This document shows, one piece after another, positions 57,638-64,000 of a DNA stretch of 64,000 nt. Where the stretch lies: positions 124,001 through 188,000 of the forward strand of contig JAJGOT010000421.1 in the NCBI GenBank assembly GCA_022457155.1. The letters run 5' to 3'. Position numbers and translations under genes: made by a program. This stretch comes from Cladopsammia gracilis (taxonomy: Eukaryota; Cnidaria; Anthozoa; Scleractinia; Dendrophylliidae). How positions within the stretch are numbered: the stretch's first letter is position 1; each line of letters opens with the position of its first letter. The notes beneath the pieces are model-generated. The model did no database searches, had not been told where the DNA came from, and was given only the letters and a program-made list of their open reading frames with translations.

Positions 57638-60256
57638 CATTTCAAGCAAGCAGGGGAACTCATCTAAGCTAAGCATTTCAAGCAAGCCAAGCATCTCAAG
57701 CAAGCAAAGCATCTTATGTTAGATAAGTAACTCAAGCAAGTCAAACATTTCAAGGAAGCCAAGCAACACAAGGAAGACAAGCATCTCAAGCAAGCCAGGC
57801 AACTAAAGTAAGCAGAGCAACTCAAGCAAGCCAAGCAACAGAAGCATGTCACGCAACTCAAGCAAGACGAGCGAGTCAAGCAAGCCAAGTATCGCAAGCA
57901 AGCCAATCAACTCAAGCAAGCCAAGCAACTCAAGGAAGCCAAGCATCTCAAGCAAGCAAAGCATCTCTAGGAATACAAGCAACTCAAAAAAGTCAAGCGA
58001 CTCAAGCAAGACAAGCAACTCAAGCAAGCCAAGCACCTCAAGCAAGCCAAACAGCTCAAGGAAGACAAGCATCTCAAGCAACCCAAGTAACTCATGGAAG
58101 CCAAGCAACTCAAGGAAGTCAAGCAACTCAAGCAAGGCAGGCAACTCAAGTAAGACAAGCATTTCAAGCAAGGAACGGAACTCGTAGAAGCTAAGCGAAG
58201 CATCTCAAGCAAGCCAAGAAACTTAAACAAGTCAAACAACTCAAGAAAGACATGCAACTCAAGCAAGCCAAGCATCTCAAGCAAGCCAAGCAACTCAATT
58301 TAAGCCAAGCATCTCAAGCAAGCCAAGGATCTCAAGGAAGTCAAGCAACTCAAACAAGACAAGCAACTCAAGGAAGCCAAGCATTTCAAGCAAGGCAAGG
58401 AACTCAAGAAAGACAAGCATTTCAAGCAAGGAAGGGAGCTCATGGAAGCTAAGGATTTCAACAAGCCAAGTATCTCAAGCAAGCCAAGAAACTCAAACAA
58501 GTCAAACAACTCAAGAAAGACATGCAACTCAAGCAAGCCAAGCATGTCAAGCAAGCCAACCAACTCAATGTAAGCCAAGCATTTCAAGCAAGCCAAGCAA
58601 CTCAAGCAAACCAAGCATCTCCATCAAGCCAAGCATCTAATGTAAGAAAAGTTACTCCAGCAAGCCAAGCATTTCAAGCAAGCTAAGCAACACAACAAAG
58701 ACAAGCATCTCAAGCAAGTCAGGCAACTTAAGTAAGCAAAGCATCTCAACAAAGTCAAGCAACTCAAGTAAGCCAAGCATCTTAAGCATAACAAGCAACT
58801 CAACCAAGCCAAGCATCTCAAGCAAGCCAAGCAACACAAGTAAGACAAGCATCTCAAGCAATCCAAGTAACTCAAGCAAGCCAAGCATCTCAAGCAAGCC
58901 AACCAACTCAAGGAACTCAAGCAAGACAAGCACCTCAAGCAAGCCAAGCATCTCAAGCAAGCGAAGCAACTCAAGCAAGACAGCATCTCAAGTGAGCCAA
59001 GTAACTGAAGGAAGCCAAACATCTCAAGGAAGCAAAGCATCTGAAGCAAGCCAAGCACCTCAAGCAAGCTAAGCATCTGAAGCAAGCCAAGCAACTCGAG
59101 TAAGACAGCATCTCAAGTAAGGCAAGTAACTCAAGAAAGTCAGGCGACTCAAGCAAGACAAGCAACTCAAGCAAGCCAAGCAACTGAAGTAAGCAGAGCA
59201 ACTCAAGCAAGGCAAGCAACTCAAGGATGTCAAGCAACTCAAGCAAGACGAGCGAGTCAAGCAAGCCAAGCATCTCAAGTAAGCCAAGCAACTCAAGTAA
59301 GCCAAGCATGTCAAACAAGACAAGCATCTCAAGCAAGACAAGCAACTCAAGCAAGCCAAGCCGCTCAAGCAAGCCAAGCAGCTCAACTAAGACAAGCATC
59401 TTAAGCAACCCAAGTAACTCATGGAAGCCAAGCAACTCAAGGAAGTCAAGCAACTCAAGCAAGGCAGGCAACTCAAGTAAGACAAACATTTAAAGCAAGG
59501 AAGGGAACTCATGGAAGCTTAGCAATTCCAACATGCCAAGCATCTCAAGCAAGCCAAGAAACTCAAACAAGTTAAACAACTCAAGAAAAACATACACCTC
59601 GAGCTAGCCAACCATCTCAAGCAAGCCAAGCATCTCAAGCAAGCGAAGCAATTCAAGCAAACGGAGCATCTCAAGCAAGCCAAGCATCTCATGTAAGATA
59701 AGTAACTTTAGTAAGCCAAGCAACACAAGCAAGACAACATCTCAAGCAAGCCAAGCAACTCAAGTAAGCAGAGCAACTCAAGGAAGCCAAGCAACTCAAG
59801 GATGTCAAGCAACTCAAGCAAGGCAAGCGACTCAAGGAAGCCAAGCATCTCAAGCAAGACAAGTATCTCAAGCAAGCCAATTAACTCAAGCAAGCCAAGC
59901 AACTCAAGGAAGTCAAGCATCTCAAGCAAGCCAAGCAACGTAAGTAAGACAAGCATCTCAAGCAAGCCAAGCAACTCAAGCAAACCAAGCATCTCAAGCA
60001 AGCCAAGCATCTCATGTAAGATAAGTAACTTTAGCAAGCCAAGCAACACAAGCAAGACAACATCTCAAGCAAGCCAAGCAACACAAGTAAGCCAAGCATC
60101 TCAAGCAAACCAAGTAACTCAAGATAGCCAAGCATCTTAAGCAAGCCAAGCAACTCAAGTAAGACAGCATCTCAAGTAAGCCAAGTAACTCAAGGAAGCC
60201 AAGCATCTCAAGCAAGCAAAGCATCTGAAGCAAGCCAAGAAACACGAGGAAGTCAA

Positions 60257-60257
60257 G

Positions 60258-60292
<35 letters not shown>

Positions 60293-60348
60293 TAAATAAG
60301 GACTTTACTAACGTGTCAATCGTTATAGTTTACAAGAAAATTGCAACT
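60257..60348 (-). repeat. (TAA)n LINE-tail cassette 18
   Basis: GGACTTTACTAACG variant; the flank reads AACACGAGGAAGTCAAG. Confidence 0.7.
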
Positions 60349-61021
60349 CTGGGAAGGCAAGCAACTCAAGCAAGCCAAGAACGCAAGTAAGAGAACCATC
60401 TCAAGCAAGCCAGGTAACTCAAGGAAACTAAGCATATCAAGCAAGCCAAGCATCTCAAGCAAGCCAAGCATCACAAGCTAGCCAAGCAAGTCAAGTAAGA
60501 CTAGCATCTCATGTATGCCAAGTAACTCAAGGAAGCCAAGCATCTCAAGGAAGCCAAGCATCACAAGCTAGCCAAGCAACTCAAGGAAGTCAAGCATCTC
60601 AAGCAAGCCAAGTAACTCAAGAAAGCCAAGCATCTCAAGCGAGCCAAGCAACTCAACCAAACCAAGCATCTCAAGCAAGCCAAGCATCCCAAGTAAGTTA
60701 AGTAACTTTAGCAAGCCAAGCAACACAAGCAAGACAACATCTCAAGTAAGCCAAGCAACACAAGTAAGACAAACATCTAAAGCAAACCAAGTAACTCAAG
60801 GAAGCGAAGCATCTTAAGCAAGCCAAGCTTCTCAAGCAAGCCAAGCAACTCAAGGAACTCAAGCAAGACAAGCACCTCAAGCAAGCCAAGCATCTCAAGC
60901 AAGCGAAGCAACTCAAGTAAGACAGCATCACAAGTAAGCCGTAAGCCAAGTAACTCAAAGAAGCCAAGCATCTAAAGGAAGCAAAGCATCTGAAGCAAGC
61001 CAAGAAACTCGAGGAAGTCAA

Positions 61022-61022
61022 G

Positions 61023-61066
<44 letters not shown>

Positions 61067-61122
61067 TAAATAATTATTTTATTAACGTGTCATTCGTTTC
61101 AGTTTACAAGAAACTTGCAACT
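61022..61122 (-). repeat. (TAA)n LINE-tail cassette 19
   Basis: Clean (TAA)n; AATTATTTTATTAACG variant. Confidence 0.75.
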
Positions 61123-61343
61123 CAGGCAAGACAAGCAACTCAAGCAAGCCAAGGAACGGAAGTAAGAGAAGCAGCTCAAGCAAGCCAGGTAATTCAAGGA
61201 AACTAAGCATCTCAAGCAAGCCAAGCAACTCAAGCAAGCCAAGCATCACAAGGTAGCCAAGCAAGTCAAGTAAGACAAGCCTCTCATGTATACCAAGTAA
61301 CTCAAGGAAGCCAAGGATCTCAAGTAAGCCACGCAACTCAAGA

Positions 61344-61558
61344 GTACTCATATCACGGAGATACACAAACTATTGTGACGACGTCACTTCACTGGGCAGT
61401 TCGCTAGAAAGAGATGGGGATACACAAAACACGGCAGCCATATTCTGAAAGGGAGTACACACTAGTGATACGTGTAACCCCACCGGAAATACACATTTTA
61501 TTAATGATATGTGTACGGGGGTACACATTTCACCGAGATGCACAAATTATTGTGACAA
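61344..61558. repeat. Palindrome block K
   Basis: The left arm of the palindrome is partly deleted: GTACACACTAGTGATACGTG. Confidence 0.8.
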
Positions 61559-62652
61559 GCATTTCAAGCAAGGAAGGGAACTCATGGAAGCTAAGCATTT
61601 CAAGCAAGCCAAGCATCTCAAGCAAGCCAAGCATCTCATGTAAGATGAGTAACTTAAGCAAGTCGATCATTTCAAGGAAGCCAAGCAACACAAGCAAAAC
61701 AAGCATCTCAAGCAAGCCAAGCAACTGGAGTAAGCAGAGCAACTCAAGCAAGTCAAGCAACACAAGGATGTCACGCAACTCAAGCAAGACGAGCGAGTCA
61801 AGCAAGCCAAGCAACTCAACAAAGCCAAGCATCTCAAGCAAGAAAAGCATCTCTAAGAATACAAGCAACTCAAGAAAGTCAAGCGACGCAAGCAAGACAA
61901 GCAACTCAAGCAAGCCAAGCACCTCAAGCAAGGCAAGCAGCTAAAGTAAGACAAGCATCTCAAGCAACCCAAGTAACTCAAGGAAGCCAAGGATCTAATG
62001 TAAGGTAAGTAACTCAAGCAAGCCAAGCATTTCAAGCAAGCCAAGCAACACAACAAAGACAAGCATCTCAATTCAGCCAAACAACTTAAGTAAGGCAAGC
62101 CAAGCATTTAAAGCAAGGCAAGGAGCTCAAGTAAGACAAGCATTTCAAGCAAGGAAGGGAACTCATGGAAGCTAAGTATTTCAACAAGCCAAGCATCTCA
62201 AGCAAGCCAAGAAACTCAAACAAGTCAAACAACTGAAGAAAGACATGCAACTCATGCAAGCCAAGCATGTCAAGCAAGCCAACCAACTCAATTTAAAACA
62301 TGCATCTCAAGCAAGCCAAGCAACTCAAGCAAGCCAAGGATCTAATGTAAGGTAAGTAACTCAAGCAAGCCAAGCATCTCAAGTAAGCCAAGTAACTCAT
62401 GTAAGCCAAGCATCTCAAGCAAGACAAGCAACTCAAACAAGCGAAGCATCTTAAGGAAGCCCAGCAACACAAGTAAGACAACCATCTCAAGCAAACCAAG
62501 TAACTCAAGGAAGCCAAGCGTCTGAAGCAAGCCAAGCAACTCAAGGAACTCAAGCAAGACAAGCACCTCAAGCAAGCCAGTTAACTCAAGGAAGCCAAGC
62601 ATCTCAAGCAAGCAAATCATCTAAGGCGAGCCAATCAACTCGAGGAAGTCAA

Positions 62653-62726
62653 GATATAATAATAATAATATAAATAAGTACTTTATTAACGTGTCATTCG
62701 TTCTAGTTTACAAGGAACTTGCAACT
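62653..62726 (-). repeat. (TAA)n LINE-tail cassette 20
   Basis: Short microsatellite; ACAAGGAACTTGCAA variant. Confidence 0.75.
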
Positions 62727-63142
62727 CAGGCAAGACAAGCAACTCAAGGAAGCCAAGGATCTCAAGGAAGTTAAGTAACGCAAGTAAGACAAGCATTTCA
62801 AGAAAGCCAAATAACTCAAGGAAACCAAGCATCTCAAGCAAGCCAAGCATCTCATGTAAGATAAGTAACTCAAACAAGCCAAGCATCTCAAGCAAGCCAA
62901 GCAACACAAGTAAGACAATGATCTCAAGCAAGCCAAGCAACTCAAGGAACGCAAGCAAGACAAGCATCTCAAGCAAGCCAAGCATCTCATGTAAGATAAG
63001 TAACTCAAACAAGCCAGGCATCTCAAGGAAGCCAAGCAACTCAAGTAAGACAGCATCTCAAGTAAGCCAAGTAACTCAAGGAAGCCAAGGATCTCAAGCA
63101 AGCAAAGCATCTGAAACAAGGCAAGCAACTCGAGGAAGTCAA

Positions 63143-63219
63143 GATATAATAATAATAATAATACAAATAAGTACTTTATTAACGTGTCATTCGTTCAAGT
63201 TTACAAGAAACTTGCAACT
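63143..63219 (-). repeat. (TAA)n LINE-tail cassette 21
   Basis: Short microsatellite joined by ATACAAATAAG. Confidence 0.75.
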
Positions 63220-63530
63220 TAGGCAAGACAAGAAACTCAATCAAGCCAAGCATCTCATGTAAGATAAGTAACTCAAGCAAGCCAAGCATTTCAAGCAACC
63301 CAAGCAACACAAGCTAGACAAGCATCTCAAGCAAGCCAAGCAAGTCAAGTAAGACAAGCATCTCATGTAAGCCAAGTAACTCAAGGAAGCCAAGCATCTG
63401 AAGCAAGCCAAGCATCTCAAGCAAGCCAAGCAACTCAAGGAAGTCAAGCATCTCAAGCAAGCCAAGTAACTCAAGGAAGCCAAGCATCTCAAGCAAGTCA
63501 AGCATCTCAAGGAAGCCAAATAATTCAAGA

Positions 63531-63750
63531 GTACTCATATCACGGAGATACACAAACTATTGTGACAACGTCACTTCATTGGGTAGTTCGCTACAAAGAG
63601 ATGGGGATACACAACGCACGGCAGCCATATTCTGAAAGGGGGTACACATATCACTAGTGATATGTGTATCCCCACCAAGAATACACATTTTATTAATGAG
63701 ATGTGTACGGGGAAACACATTTCACGGAGATACACAAATTATTGTGACAA
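63531..63750. repeat. Palindrome block L
   Basis: Full copy; perfect palindrome at 63643-63668. Differs by ATGAGATGTG downstream. Confidence 0.85.
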
Positions 63751-64000
63751 GCATTTCAAGCAAGCAAAGGAACTCATGGAAGCTAAGCATTTCAAGCAAG
63801 CCAAGCATCTCAAGCAAGCAAAGCATCTTATGTACGATAAGTAACTCAAGCAAGTCAAGCATTTCAAGGAATCCAAGCAACACAAGCAAAACAAGCATCT
63901 CAAGCAAGCCAAGCAACTGGAGTAAGCAGAGCAACTCAAGCAAGCCAAGCAACACAAGGATGTCACGCAACTCAAGCAAGACGAGCGAGTCAAGCAAGCC

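Larger units (their letters stand above)
53753..64000 (+). repeat. 18-bp minisatellite array, segment VI
   Basis: The array resumes in the same orientation after Gypsy 2 and runs off the window end. It holds palindrome blocks J to L, cassettes 17 to 21 and a 180-bp duplication. The longest open frame of the whole array lies here (minus strand, 54191-55603, 470 codons of Leu/Gly/Glu/Met repeats), which I regard as non-genic. Confidence 0.95.

Noticed and set aside
4041..64000. CRISPR array
   Set aside because: Units are contiguous 9- and 18-mers without unique spacers, no cas genes, and the genome is eukaryotic.
4041..64000. Telomeric or centromeric repeat
   Set aside because: The unit does not match TTAGGG-type repeats, and the sequence alone does not show centromere function.

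Overview
The window looks like animal nuclear DNA, most probably a cnidarian and plausibly a stony coral. That is an inference from the mix of BEL/Pao, Ty3/Gypsy and non-LTR retrotransposons with virus-like genes; no host gene in the window allows a firm call. No rRNA, tRNA or CRISPR array was recognised, and no intact host protein gene.

Layout. (1) 1-2889: a compact cluster of three virus-like genes: a zinc-ribbon protein resembling the VLTF3 late transcription factor (+), a YqaJ/lambda-exonuclease-type nuclease (-) and a small zinc-binding protein (-). The two minus-strand genes overlap by 4 nt and the convergent pair by 17 nt, a packing typical of large DNA viruses. (2) 2890-3076: a 187-bp, almost perfect, spacerless palindrome. 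(3) 3077-4040: the 3' end of a LINE. (4) From 4041 to the window end the ground substance is one family of 18-bp minisatellite (two related 9-mers, CAAGCATCT and CAAGCAAGC), always in the same orientation. It is interrupted by a second LINE tail (5284-5668), a tandem pair of BEL/Pao elements sharing a middle LTR (13959-26205), an unrecognised 1.8-kb island (26559-28375), a decayed Gypsy element (44059-48749, minus) and an apparently intact Gypsy element with a 1314-residue gag-pol (49265-53752, plus).

Inside the minisatellite two further cassettes recur. One is a block of about 220 bp (monomer period about 182 bp) centred on a 26-bp palindrome, seen 16 times. The other is a (TAA)n-plus-60-bp cassette that reads on the minus strand like the 3' end of a non-LTR element, seen 21 times. 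Larger pieces are tandemly duplicated (180, 315, 347, 1417 and about 3162 bp), so the locus has grown by amplification at several scales.

Because the repeat unit is a multiple of three and its consensus has no stop codon in any frame, the array gives long open frames in all six frames (up to 470 codons). I treat these as by-products of the repeat and do not annotate them as genes. Both Gypsy insertions carry perfect 5-bp target duplications made of array sequence and have identical LTRs, so they entered an array that already existed.
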